64,000 nt of DNA, from positions 496,001-560,000 of the forward strand of contig NZ_WFKL01000001.1 in the NCBI RefSeq assembly GCF_009208105.1, written 5' to 3'. Numbering within the stretch: position 1 is the stretch's first letter; each line of letters begins with the position of its first letter. Shown here piece by piece: positions 52,022-60,992 of this stretch. This DNA is from Rouxiella sp. S1S-2 (GTDB taxonomy: Bacteria; Pseudomonadota; Gammaproteobacteria; Enterobacterales; Enterobacteriaceae). The position numbers and the translations under genes were made by a program. The notes beneath the pieces were generated by a model. The model made no database searches. It saw nothing but the letters and a program-made list of their open reading frames with translations, and was not told the DNA's origin.

Positions 52022-52687
52022 TTAGCCCAAAGGCAACAGACTGCGGTAGTCACTGATTGAAGGATGACCCTTAAATGACTTCGCCGACGTGGTTGAGTCA
52101 GGATTTTCTATTCCCAGACAGTAGCGGATCCCGTAGGTTTTCGCCGCATCAAGAATAGGTTCACCGTCATCGACAAACAGCGTCCTTTCGGGAGCAAACC
52201 CGGTTTGCTGCTGAACGGCCGCCCAGAGACGCTGATCTTCTTTCGGATAACCAAATGTGTGGGTGGAAAGTAATAAATCAAGGTGCTGGTCTAAACCTGT
52301 GTGCTTAACTTTCACCGCTAGGCTGTGCGGATGCGCATTGGTTAGCAAAATAGTTCGGCGTCCGCTTTGGCGTAACTGCTGCAAAAAAGGCGTAGTGTCT
52401 TCACGCAGCTTGGCATTACTGCCAATGTCGGTGGTCATCTTATAGATATCCAGGTCCAGCTTTTTACTCCAATAGTCGAAACAGTACCAGTTCATGGTGT
52501 GCTGTACGGCTAGATATTCACGATGAATATATTGCCGGGCTTCCTCTACCGGGATTTGCTGTTTCTCACTGAGTGCCAGCGGAACCTGCTCCAACCAAAA
52601 GCGACTGTCGAATGCCAAGTCCAGCAGAGTACCGTCCATATCCAGCAGTACGGTATCGATATTTTTCCAGTCGAGGTCGAGGCTCAT
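52022..52687 (-). CDS. yrfG: GMP/IMP nucleotidase YrfG (HAD family)
   Basis: The 221-residue HAD phosphatase (E. coli 222) has motif I DMDGTLLDL (nucleophile and acid aspartates), motif II LLTNAHP and motif III/IV around YPKEDQRLW and FVDDGEPIL. The E. coli enzyme dephosphorylates purine nucleotides GMP and IMP. AAAGAG precedes the ATG. It is placed between igaA and hslR as in relatives, with about 50 bp on each side. Confidence 0.94.
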   Translation of the reverse strand: MSLDLDWKNIDTVLLDMDGTLLDLAFDSRFWLEQVPLALSEKQQIPVEEARQYIHREYLAVQHTMNWYCFDYWSKKLDLDIYKMTTDIGSNAKLREDTTPFLQQLRQSGRRTILLTNAHPHSLAVKVKHTGLDQHLDLLLSTHTFGYPKEDQRLWAAVQQQTGFAPERTLFVDDGEPILDAAKTYGIRYCLGIENPDSTTSAKSFKGHPSISDYRSLLPLG

Positions 52688-52737
52688 AGAATTATACTCT
52701 TTATTTTGCGGCTCGCCTGAGGCGATATTTTGCGCAA

Positions 52738-54885
52738 TCAGCCGAGCGTGTGCGACGTGGGGGTGATTAACGTCGGGTTAAAGCAGTTGTTGTAATAAGC
52801 ACGGATCTTTTCAAGGCGCAGCTTGTCGTTGAGGCGGCGTTTTATCAGCAAAAAGCCGTTAATCAGCAGCGTTGCCGTCACCACAATCAGCAAGATAGTC
52901 GTACCCAAGTAGCGCCACAGCGTAGAGATATCCGGCTCGCTGTGCAGGGAGATATGCCGCGTGCCGTTTGCATCAATGCTAATGTTGGTTATCACGCCTT
53001 GCGCGGAAAAGGGGGTGTGCAGCAGCATCGACGAAAGATTTTGCAGCTGCTTCCACTGTTCGAGCGGATTATAAGCGAAAAGTGACACGGGTGGCTGAGC
53101 GTCAGGCACGAGCTGTTTGCCTTCGTCATTGCTTATCAAAAAGCCCCCCGGCGGCGGACTGTTGAGTGCCGCTGCCGCGCGCAGCGTTTCGTGTGAATAA
53201 AACGCCGTGGTGGCGCTGTTAACCAGCTCGCTTAGCGATTCGGCGCTGACCGGTCGCAGCAGCACGTTCATGCCTTTAAGCTGACCGGATTTTGCACGTT
53301 TCACCAGCGTACCCCAGTTGTCGGCGTTGCCCAGATTGACCAGCGCATTCTTCAACCGCACGCAGTCTTCACTGTTGCTGCACAGCGCTTCAGTTTTCAG
53401 CACAATATCCGAAAAATCATCGACCAAAATCATGCCGGATTTTTCAATCGCGGTGGCCAGCTGCGGGTTAATATTTTGTTCGTTGCCCGCACTGCCAGGG
53501 TGCAGCTGGTTGCGCACGGTGGCAATCAAGTCGTCGGCAGCTTCAATCGTTGCGGACTCCGGCATTGGCAGCGGTGCAGCTTCGTTCCAGTACACCGACG
53601 AACAGTCAAAGGGTATAAATGGCGAGGCGTTATTGGCGTTGAGGCGCGGCGGCACATAGCACATGCCCGCCCCCTGAACTTTCAGCGTATCACCCACGCG
53701 CAGCGGCGTTTTCTCCAGTGCGGCAACGCTGTTGACCTGAGTGCTTTGCGCGCCCTGCAGCCAGGCAAAGCTAAGCTTCAGCGGCAGGCTGAGAGGCACA
53801 TAAGCCAGCATGGCCACTAAAATAACCATCGAGCTGCAGGTCATGACCAGATTCCTGCCCCAGCGCTGCAGCGGGAAATTTTTTACTTCGTCATGCAGCG
53901 ACAGATAGCGACCCTGACGTACCACCTGGCTATTGAGATAAACGTCGATATTGGTCTTCTGCCCCAGCTCACTGCAAATATAATGCTGCCAGTGGGTAGG
54001 GTAGACCAGGTCGACTACGCCGAGCGAGATATTGCTGATGTCGCCCTGCTTGGTCTCTCCGAACAGTCCCCAACGCTTTGGCATGCCGCGCAGGCAGTGG
54101 ATCTCTTTACGATGTCGACCCATGGCTTCTGAAATAATCCGCCATCCTACCCAGGCGACCAGCAGCACGATAATGGCCATCATCCATGGCAAAATGGCCG
54201 CCGGACCTATCAGCGTAACAAACAGCAGAAGCATGGTTATCGACAGCGCCACTGATTCGCGCACGCCGCTGGACTGTGTCAGCTGATGCTCTTCTTTGGT
54301 TTCATGACGCACGCTGAGCAGTTCGACGTTGTCGTTCTCTTCCGGGCGAATTGAAGCATTTTGCGGTGCGGTCGTGATGACTGCAGAGGCCACCGACGCA
54401 CGGTCGTAAATGTGGTCAACCAGCGTGTGGCCGTTGAGTGAAATCACCAACGGAATGGTTTGCGTTTTGATTAATTCAACGTGATTTTCCTGGGCAATAT
54501 ACTGCTCCCAGAACAAAGGCAGGTGGATCTCGGTGGTTTCGAGGAAATAGCGCCATTTGTTAGGGTCATCACTGGCAAGACCATAGCGGGTAATGGCGCG
54601 AGTAACGGCATAAACGCTTTCGCTCTTGGCGGTTAACGCCAGTTTGTCGCGCTGCAGGATCAAATTGCTGCGGTGAGTCATGGGGGTTTGACTCAGCGGA
54701 TCGTTTTGACGGAAATACCTTTCCACCGCATCGCGCTCTTGTTGGGAAAGCTTGCGCTGATTCGGTTTTGAAAAATTCATGTTGGAAGAGGCCAATCGGC
54801 GGCGTCGCAGCATGAACCCCAGGCACAGGCCCGCGATGACAATAACTGCACACAATAAAATCAGCGTCTCGACCACTGTGCTCAT
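52738..54885 (-). CDS. igaA: IgaA-family inner-membrane repressor of the Rcs system
   Basis: The 715-residue protein (YrfF/IgaA, about 710 in E. coli; UmoB in Proteus) has an N-terminal membrane segment (LILLCAVIVIAGLCLGFML), a cluster around residues 205-250, another near 340-360, a large periplasmic region, and a last segment near 655-680. It restrains RcsC-RcsD phosphorelay signalling in the envelope stress response and is essential in many enterobacteria with an intact Rcs system. GGGATAGG precedes the ATG. It is divergent from nudE. Confidence 0.93.
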   Translation of the reverse strand: MSTVVETLILLCAVIVIAGLCLGFMLRRRRLASSNMNFSKPNQRKLSQQERDAVERYFRQNDPLSQTPMTHRSNLILQRDKLALTAKSESVYAVTRAITRYGLASDDPNKWRYFLETTEIHLPLFWEQYIAQENHVELIKTQTIPLVISLNGHTLVDHIYDRASVASAVITTAPQNASIRPEENDNVELLSVRHETKEEHQLTQSSGVRESVALSITMLLLFVTLIGPAAILPWMMAIIVLLVAWVGWRIISEAMGRHRKEIHCLRGMPKRWGLFGETKQGDISNISLGVVDLVYPTHWQHYICSELGQKTNIDVYLNSQVVRQGRYLSLHDEVKNFPLQRWGRNLVMTCSSMVILVAMLAYVPLSLPLKLSFAWLQGAQSTQVNSVAALEKTPLRVGDTLKVQGAGMCYVPPRLNANNASPFIPFDCSSVYWNEAAPLPMPESATIEAADDLIATVRNQLHPGSAGNEQNINPQLATAIEKSGMILVDDFSDIVLKTEALCSNSEDCVRLKNALVNLGNADNWGTLVKRAKSGQLKGMNVLLRPVSAESLSELVNSATTAFYSHETLRAAAALNSPPPGGFLISNDEGKQLVPDAQPPVSLFAYNPLEQWKQLQNLSSMLLHTPFSAQGVITNISIDANGTRHISLHSEPDISTLWRYLGTTILLIVVTATLLINGFLLIKRRLNDKLRLEKIRAYYNNCFNPTLITPTSHTLG

Positions 54886-55288
54886 CCTATCCCCGTTCTG
54901 ACTCCTGCGTGTGAGTCATCTGCTTGAAAAATTTAAACAAAATAAAAAGAGGTGTTTAATTCAATATTGTTCGAACGAATCTTTTTTCTAGAAAAAGTTT
55001 TTTATTGTAATCAACCTACTGCAGGCATGAACAAAATGGAACATACCACTATAAATCATAACAATCTTATACCCCTGGTGGGTATCGGTATAATCCTATT
55101 TTTTATGCTGCTTGAATTTGATATTGCCTGTTAACGGCCATACGAGGGCGGGAATACATTAAACGGGTGGTTTAAATCACTTATTGCGGTGCAGGCCGCC
55201 AATAACGCACAATGGCTAAATTAGACGCAAAAGCCGTTGGACAGAGTAAAGGTTTACTGCGTAAGGGGATAATAAAATTGGGGACGAT
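54886..55288. other. igaA-nudE divergent gap
   Basis: About 400 bp, AT-rich in the first half, holding the promoters for igaA and nudE. A near-palindrome CTTTTTTCTAGAAAAAG lies at 54981-54997 and TTCGAA at about 54970. One possible small membrane-protein frame is listed separately. Nothing else is recognised. Confidence 0.5.
55027..55134 (+). CDS. Possible small membrane protein (35 aa), unrecognised
   Basis: A 35-codon frame begins MNKMEHTTINHNN and ends in one hydrophobic helix, LIPLVGIGIILFFMLLEFDI, then AC and TAA. The shape (short polar N-terminus plus a single membrane helix) is typical of bacterial small membrane proteins. An open frame extends farther up to 54952. The ribosome binding site is poor (AGG 10 bases before the second ATG, 55036). 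It may be chance in AT-rich DNA. Confidence 0.22.
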   Translation: MNKMEHTTINHNNLIPLVGIGIILFFMLLEFDIAC

Positions 55289-55846
55289 ATGGATAAGCAC
55301 CTGCAAAAACCTAAGATCCTGAAAGTAGAAACTGTAGCACGCTCTCGTTTATTCACTATCGAGACGGTTGATCTGGCGTTCAGCAATGGCGTAGAACGCG
55401 TGTATGAGCGGATGCGCCCTTCGGATCGCGAAGCCGTGCTGATCGTGCCGATCATTGGCGACGATCTGCTGTTGATTCATGAATATGCGGTAGGCATCGA
55501 AGGCTATGAGTTGGGGTTCCCCAAGGGGCTGATTGACCCGGGTGAAACCGTGCTGGAGGCGGCCAACCGCGAACTGATGGAAGAAGTAGGCTATGGCGCG
55601 CAGCAGTTTGAAGTGCTGGCAAAGCTGACCATGGCACCGTCCTACTTTTCCAGCCGGATGAACATTGTTATTGCTAAAAGTCTCTATCCTCAGAGTCTGG
55701 AAGGTGATGAGCCTGAGCCACTGCCGCAGACGCGTTGGCCGATTGCGCGCATGATGGAGCTGCTTCAACAGCCAGACTTCAATGAGGCCAGAAACGTAAG
55801 CGCCCTGTTTTTAGCACGCGACTTTTTGACGCGTCAGGCTGTGTAA
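55289..55846 (+). CDS. nudE: ADP compounds hydrolase NudE (Nudix)
   Basis: The 185-residue Nudix hydrolase (E. coli 186) cleaves ADP-ribose, Ap3A and NADH. The Nudix box is complete: G-LIDPG-E-TVLEAAN-RE-LMEE-VGY (about residues 80-102). GGGGACGAT precedes the ATG. It converges on mrcA with a strong shared terminator, as in E. coli. Confidence 0.96.
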   Translation: MDKHLQKPKILKVETVARSRLFTIETVDLAFSNGVERVYERMRPSDREAVLIVPIIGDDLLLIHEYAVGIEGYELGFPKGLIDPGETVLEAANRELMEEVGYGAQQFEVLAKLTMAPSYFSSRMNIVIAKSLYPQSLEGDEPEPLPQTRWPIARMMELLQQPDFNEARNVSALFLARDFLTRQAV

Positions 55847-55873
55847 CGACGAAACGAAGCAGATACCTGAATG

Positions 55874-55911
55874 AAAAAGCCGGACTGAAATCACTCAGTC
55901 CGGCTTTTTTT
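55874..55911. terminator. Bidirectional terminator between nudE and mrcA
   Basis: GCCGGACTGA (55879-55888) pairs perfectly with TCAGTCCGGC (55895-55904), flanked by AAAAA on the left and TTTTTTT on the right, giving a functional terminator in both directions between the convergent genes. Confidence 0.93.
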
Positions 55912-55952
55912 ATCGGTAAACGCGACCGTTGTCTAACGGTCGCATAACGGCA

Positions 55953-58508
55953 TTAGAACAGCTCTTTAGACTGGCCGTTGTCCATAATGGTGGTGCCGAC
56001 GTCGTGGACCGCATGTTCGGTCGGCTGGGTGCCATCAATGAAGTATTCAGGACGGCTATTGCCCGAACCATCGGCCAGTTTTCCGCTGCGTTTGTCGATG
56101 TTCACGGTGACAATGCCAGGAGGCGGGCTAAGCATCTGCTCGGGAACACCTTCCAGAATAGTCTTCATGTAGTCATCCCACGCCGGCTGAGCACTTTTCG
56201 CGCCGCCTTCATAGCCAGATAGCTGGTCGTCAATTTCACCCGATGCGGTGGTGCGACCTAAATCACGACGGTGATCGTCAAAGCCGATGTAAACCGACGT
56301 CACCACCCCAGGACCATAACCCGAGAACCAGGCGTCTTTGGAGCTGTTGGTGGTACCCGTTTTACCGCCGATGTCGTGACGCTTAAGGTCGCGCCCTGCA
56401 CGCCATGCTGTGCCCATCCAGCCTGGCTCACCAAAGATGTTGCTGTTAAGCGCATCGTGGATAAGGAAAGAGAGCTGGGTGCTGATAACGTGTGGCGCGT
56501 ACTCCTGCGCGCTGTCGCTCTGCACCTGGCCCGGCGTTACCTGCTCAAGCTGCGGCTGGGGAACGGTCGCGTTTTTAGACTCTTCAGAGACGGCCACGTT
56601 TTCGACGTTGTCGTCTGACAGCACGGCGGTTTTTTGCGAGTTACCGTAAATCACCGGAATATCGCAGGTTTCACAGGCAATACGCGGTTTGGCTTCAAAC
56701 ACCGTGTTGCCTGATTCATCGACAATTTTGGCGATGAAATAAGGGTCTATCAGATAACCGCCGTTGGTCAATGCGGCGTAGCCACGCACCATCTGCAGGG
56801 GTGTAAATGAAGCCGAGCCGAGCGCCAGTGATTCTGAATGCACAATGTTTGCAGGCGGGAAGCCGAAGCGTTCCAGATAATCTGCCGCGTAATCTACGCC
56901 CATGGCGCGCATGGCACGCACCATCACCACGTTTTTAGACTGGCCCAGACCCTGACGTAAACGAATTGGACCGTCATAGGTTGCTGGGGAGTTCTTCGGA
57001 CGCCATTCGGTACCTGCACCGGCATCCCAACGGGTGATAGGCACGTCGTTAAGGATGGTCGCCAGCGTCAGTCCTTTGTCCAGTGCCGCGGTATACAGGA
57101 AAGGTTTGATGTTTGAACCGACCTGACGCAATGCCTGAGTGGCGCGGTTAAATTTGCTCTGATTGAAGTCAAAGCCGCCCACCAGTGCCTCAACGGCGCC
57201 TGTCACGTTGTTAAGAGAAACAATGGCCGAGTTGACCTCAGGAACCTGCCCAAGCCACCAGTCATTGCCCACTTTACGTACCCAGATTTGTTGACCCGCC
57301 TGAACCACATCGGCCACTTTTTTAGGGTTGGGTCCCTGGCTGGTGTCGGAACGGAAGGCGCGAGCCCATGACATTCCGCTAAACGGCAGAGTGATGCTGT
57401 CGCCGTTAGCCATCGTCGCTGTTGCCTGTGCGCCGTCAATTTGCGTGACAACGGCTGGGAATAGCGGGCCGTAAACAGGCAGCATTTTCAGCGAGTTAAC
57501 GATTTTTTTCTGGTCCCAAGGCGTTTCGCCCACTTTCCACAGCTGGTTCGACGGGCCACGGTAGCCGTGACGCATATCGTAGGCCATCACGTTGTTGCGC
57601 AGCGCGTCCTGCGCGGCCAGCTGAGTTTTGCGCGTAATGGTGGTGTAAACCTTATAGCCATCGTTATAGGCGTTGTCGCCATAACGTTTAACCATCTCCT
57701 GTCGCACCATCTCGGTCAGATAAGGCGCAGAGAAGGCAATTTCTGGCGGGTGATAGTTTGAAATCAGCGGAGCCTGACGGGCGTCATCGTACTGTGCCTG
57801 AGTGATGTATTTCTCATCAAGCATACGAGACAGGACCACGTTGCGGCGAGACAGCGCACGGTCGTGAGAATAAAGCGGATTAAAGGTCGAAGGCGCCTTC
57901 GGCAAACCGGCGATCACCGCCATTTCGCTAAGGGTTAACTGATCAACATTTTTACCGAAATAGACCTGTGCGGCCGCGCCGACGCCATAGGCACGATAAC
58001 CCAGATAGATCTTGTTGAGATAAAGCTCAAGGATCTCGTCTTTGGTCATCATCTGTTCGATGCGGATAGCCAAAAAGGCTTCTTTGATTTTTCGCGTCAG
58101 CGTACGTTCAGGGCTGAGGAAGAAGTTTCTGGCCAGCTGCTGAGTGATGGTGCTTGCACCCTGAGTGGCTCGGCCTGAAAGCAGGGCAACCGAAGCCGCA
58201 CGGAAAATACCGACCGGGTCGATACCGTGATGCTCATAAAAGCGGCTGTCTTCTGTCGCAATAAATGCGTGCACCATCTCCGGTGGGATTTGGTTCAGCT
58301 TTAAAGGAATACGACGCTTCTCACCGTACTGGGCGACTAATTCGCCGTCGGCGCTGTAAACCTGCATAGGCGTTTGCAAGCGAACGTCTTTTAACGTCGC
58401 GACGTCCGGCAGCTGCGGTTCGATATATTTGTAAAGCCCATATACCGAGGCGGCTCCCAACACAATGCAACACACTACAAGGATCAATAAATACTTTACG
58501 AACTTCAC
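55953..58508 (-). CDS. mrcA: Penicillin-binding protein 1A (MrcA/PonA)
   Basis: The 851-residue bifunctional peptidoglycan synthase (E. coli 850) has an N-terminal membrane anchor (YLLILVVCCIVLGAASVYGLY), a GT51 domain (ATEDSRFYEHHGIDP, QGASTITQQLARNFFLS, EMAVIAGLPKAPSTFNPL), an OB-like insert and a transpeptidase domain with nucleophile motif QSKN, and KTGTTN. The start codon is GTG at 58508, as also in E. coli mrcA. It is divergent from hofM across a 156-bp gap. Confidence 0.97.
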   Translation of the reverse strand: MKFVKYLLILVVCCIVLGAASVYGLYKYIEPQLPDVATLKDVRLQTPMQVYSADGELVAQYGEKRRIPLKLNQIPPEMVHAFIATEDSRFYEHHGIDPVGIFRAASVALLSGRATQGASTITQQLARNFFLSPERTLTRKIKEAFLAIRIEQMMTKDEILELYLNKIYLGYRAYGVGAAAQVYFGKNVDQLTLSEMAVIAGLPKAPSTFNPLYSHDRALSRRNVVLSRMLDEKYITQAQYDDARQAPLISNYHPPEIAFSAPYLTEMVRQEMVKRYGDNAYNDGYKVYTTITRKTQLAAQDALRNNVMAYDMRHGYRGPSNQLWKVGETPWDQKKIVNSLKMLPVYGPLFPAVVTQIDGAQATATMANGDSITLPFSGMSWARAFRSDTSQGPNPKKVADVVQAGQQIWVRKVGNDWWLGQVPEVNSAIVSLNNVTGAVEALVGGFDFNQSKFNRATQALRQVGSNIKPFLYTAALDKGLTLATILNDVPITRWDAGAGTEWRPKNSPATYDGPIRLRQGLGQSKNVVMVRAMRAMGVDYAADYLERFGFPPANIVHSESLALGSASFTPLQMVRGYAALTNGGYLIDPYFIAKIVDESGNTVFEAKPRIACETCDIPVIYGNSQKTAVLSDDNVENVAVSEESKNATVPQPQLEQVTPGQVQSDSAQEYAPHVISTQLSFLIHDALNSNIFGEPGWMGTAWRAGRDLKRHDIGGKTGTTNSSKDAWFSGYGPGVVTSVYIGFDDHRRDLGRTTASGEIDDQLSGYEGGAKSAQPAWDDYMKTILEGVPEQMLSPPPGIVTVNIDKRSGKLADGSGNSRPEYFIDGTQPTEHAVHDVGTTIMDNGQSKELF

Positions 58509-58664
58509 CTGATATTTCCCATTTTATGACATTTGGGCAGTTTATAAACAGCCGCGCGCGCAGTACGGTAGTCGAAGGCAGAGTATAAAAGCAAGCCTGC
58601 CACATAGATATACCCATCCAAATTGGAGTGGGTTGTACCCTTAACAACACGGAGGTTGAATAAA

Positions 58665-59513
58665 ATGCGACACTTTGCATGGCAAGTGGGCCTGGATATT
58701 CAAAACGGTTACGCCAGAGCTATCGCCGTTCAGCGACGACGTAACGGCTGGCAACTGCGCCATTGGTGGCAGCAGCCGTTGCCGCAGGAGGTCATGCGGC
58801 AGGGAATATTACATGAGACTGAGCAATTAATCGCCATATTATCACGCTGGAGAATATGTTTACCCGTAACCATTTCATTAAGGATATGTCTTCCCGCACA
58901 GAGAATTATACAGGTTCGCCTTCCCGCTCCTGATAATAGACTACGGGAGCCACATCGTAGCGCTTTCATCCGCACCAGCGCGGCAAAACAGCTGCCGCTG
59001 GCGGTAGAGTCGCTGGTGATGGACTATCGGGCCGACTCCTGCGACAGCCAGCAGCTGATTGTTACCGCCGCGCGTCAGGAAGAGTTGACCCAGTGGCAGC
59101 ACTGTTTGGCGCAGGCCGGTCTTTTTCCTCAGGTCATTGAATTAACGCCTTGCGCACTGCAGTCAGGCGCCTGTGCCGCCGGCCTTCCTGCGGATTCCTT
59201 ATTGCTGCATCGCCTGAGCAAAGAGTGGCTTTGGGCCTCTCCCCACGGCCTGCCCTTTCAATTTGGCCTGCTGGATGACGACGAAGTGCCTAGCCCGGAC
59301 GACCTACCCAAAACGCTCGCTAAACAGTATCGGGCAGGCAAACTTTGCGACGGCAACGTCTATTACAGCAGTATTTTCGACGACCCGCCGCCCGAGGGTA
59401 CGATTGCCTGGTCGCCTTTTGTCGCCTTTGCACAAATGTCACCGCCGCTGCCGCTGCAAACCTCCGCCTTTGCCCTTGCTGCCGGTCTGGCCGTTCGTCC
59501 GGCAGATCAATGA
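58665..59513 (+). CDS. hofM: HofM, PilM-like DNA-uptake protein
   Basis: The 282-residue protein starts FAWQVGLDIQNGYARAIAVQ, the PilM/actin-like phosphate-binding start, and contains LPAPDNRLREPHRSAFI and AARQEELTQWQHCLAQAGL. In Haemophilus (ComA) and E. coli the family belongs to the competence/type IV pilus assembly platform and supports DNA use as a nutrient. GGAGG lies 8 bases before the ATG; a 14-residue longer frame is rejected. It overlaps hofN by 4 bases (ATGA). Confidence 0.9.
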   Translation: MRHFAWQVGLDIQNGYARAIAVQRRRNGWQLRHWWQQPLPQEVMRQGILHETEQLIAILSRWRICLPVTISLRICLPAQRIIQVRLPAPDNRLREPHRSAFIRTSAAKQLPLAVESLVMDYRADSCDSQQLIVTAARQEELTQWQHCLAQAGLFPQVIELTPCALQSGACAAGLPADSLLLHRLSKEWLWASPHGLPFQFGLLDDDEVPSPDDLPKTLAKQYRAGKLCDGNVYYSSIFDDPPPEGTIAWSPFVAFAQMSPPLPLQTSAFALAAGLAVRPADQ

Positions 59514-60055
59514 CGCTGCGCGTCAATCTGCTGGCGTGGCGTGAGAAGCAGCTCGATAAACGTTATCGCTTTTGGCTCACTGTCATTCTTGCCGGGGTGG
59601 CTGCCGTAGTCTTGTTGCTGCTGCTGCTGGGTGCACGAGCACAGTGGCAGATTCGCCAGCATGAAATCGATGTCGGCAGATTAAGCGACTATCGCCACGC
59701 GCTGAAAACTCGGCTAGAACAGGTCAATGCGTTGAAAGCCGACTATCAGCAAGCTGCAACGTTGAACCGGTTGAGCGAGCAACGGTTTGAGCACAGCGTG
59801 CAGTATGTGCAGCTGTTGCAGCATTTATCTACGGCAGTTCCCACGGGCGTTTGGATAAAACAGATGAGCCAAAGCGCGGCCTTGCTCAATCTGGAAGGGC
59901 AAAGCCAAGACTACAACCGGATCCTGACGCTCAGTAAAGCATTACGCCTCGAGGCGGTATTGCCTAAGACTCAGCTGCGTGAGGTGAAGCAACTGGCTGA
60001 CGAAAATCTCTATTTTTCGTTAGATGCCACACTGCGCGCCGTAGAAAAACCATAG
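59510..60055 (+). CDS. hofN: HofN, PilN-like DNA-uptake protein
   Basis: The 181-residue single-pass inner-membrane protein has an RVNLLAWREKQLDKRYRFW cytoplasmic start typical of PilN (the NLLPWR motif), one membrane helix (LTVILAGVAAVVLLLLLLGA), then a coiled-coil (about 45-95) and a ferredoxin-like domain (VPTGVWIKQMSQSAALLNLEGQSQDYNRI). The ATG overlaps the hofM stop. It would pair with the PilO-like part of the next gene. Confidence 0.9.
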   Translation: MTLRVNLLAWREKQLDKRYRFWLTVILAGVAAVVLLLLLLGARAQWQIRQHEIDVGRLSDYRHALKTRLEQVNALKADYQQAATLNRLSEQRFEHSVQYVQLLQHLSTAVPTGVWIKQMSQSAALLNLEGQSQDYNRILTLSKALRLEAVLPKTQLREVKQLADENLYFSLDATLRAVEKP

Positions 60056-60068
60056 AGGATGGGACACA

Positions 60069-60962
60069 ATGCGAACGGAATTTCGCCAACAGGTCAGGCA
60101 AATCTTGCAGCGTCCGGACTGGCACATTGCGCTGGGTGTGGCAACAGGGCTGCTTCTCTTTATATCCTCGGGTTATCATTTTGCGCTTTCCGGCCTGCTG
60201 CAGTCAGCCACTACACTTCGGGAACAGGCTCAACAGCAGCGGCAGATGATTGAGGTGCAGCAGCGCACGCTATTACGTCAACCCTCACGCGCTGCACTGC
60301 AGGCTGAATTGCTCAAAATCGTTCAAGTCGACATGGCAATGCTGCCGCTGCCACAGCGTATTCTTGCGCCACTTAACGCGGCCGGTGGCAGGCTACTGCA
60401 CTGGATACCGGCATCACCAGAGGCTTCACCACAAAATGCGCTGCGCCAGCGCGGAACCTTTACCCTGCAAATGCGCTATGCTGATCTGTTGCAATTCTTA
60501 CAGGCGTTACTTGACCACACCTTGACACCGGCGGTGATTGAACACCTGCGCATGACGCAAAGTGCGACGAGTAAACCGCAGGGCGCTTCGCCGCTGCTTG
60601 ACGTGACGCTGCTGCTGGCGGACTACCGCGGGCAAATAGAAAAGGCGGCGCAGAAGCGGGCGGCCACAATTTTTTCTACTGCGTCCGGCCGAGACCCTTT
60701 TTCTCGCCAACAGCGTACTGCTTGTCAGCAGGAAAACCGCTGGCAGGATTTGGCACAGCTCAAAGGCATCTTGGGTAATTCAAACAATTACACCGGATGG
60801 TTAATGCTCTCCGCGGGAACGTGGTTTAAAGCCGCGTCGGGGCAAACACTGGCGGACGGGAAATGGCGTATTGACGCGGTGACCAACAAACAGGTGCTTA
60901 TCAGCCTCGATGACCCGCAGTGCGGGTTACAGCGGCACACATTCACTCTGGCGGAATCATGA
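60069..60962 (+). CDS. hofO: Fused HofO-HofP (PilO-PilP-like) protein
   Basis: The 297-residue frame joins two units that are separate genes in E. coli (HofO 146 aa, HofP 134 aa). Residues 1-190: one membrane helix (IALGVATGLLLFISSGYHFAL), coiled-coil, PilO-like domain (GTFTLQMRYADLLQFLQALLD, LDVTLLLADYRG). Residues about 207-297: PilP-like, with the GRDPFSRQQ motif, two cysteines (C218, C287), LKGILG, and TLADGKWRIDAVTNKQVLI. The HofP signal sequence is gone, as expected for a periplasmic domain already tethered. AGAGGA precedes the ATG. Confidence 0.85.
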   Translation: MRTEFRQQVRQILQRPDWHIALGVATGLLLFISSGYHFALSGLLQSATTLREQAQQQRQMIEVQQRTLLRQPSRAALQAELLKIVQVDMAMLPLPQRILAPLNAAGGRLLHWIPASPEASPQNALRQRGTFTLQMRYADLLQFLQALLDHTLTPAVIEHLRMTQSATSKPQGASPLLDVTLLLADYRGQIEKAAQKRAATIFSTASGRDPFSRQQRTACQQENRWQDLAQLKGILGNSNNYTGWLMLSAGTWFKAASGQTLADGKWRIDAVTNKQVLISLDDPQCGLQRHTFTLAES

Positions 60963-60992
60963 ACCGCTCAATCCGTCATGCAAGGCAATCCT

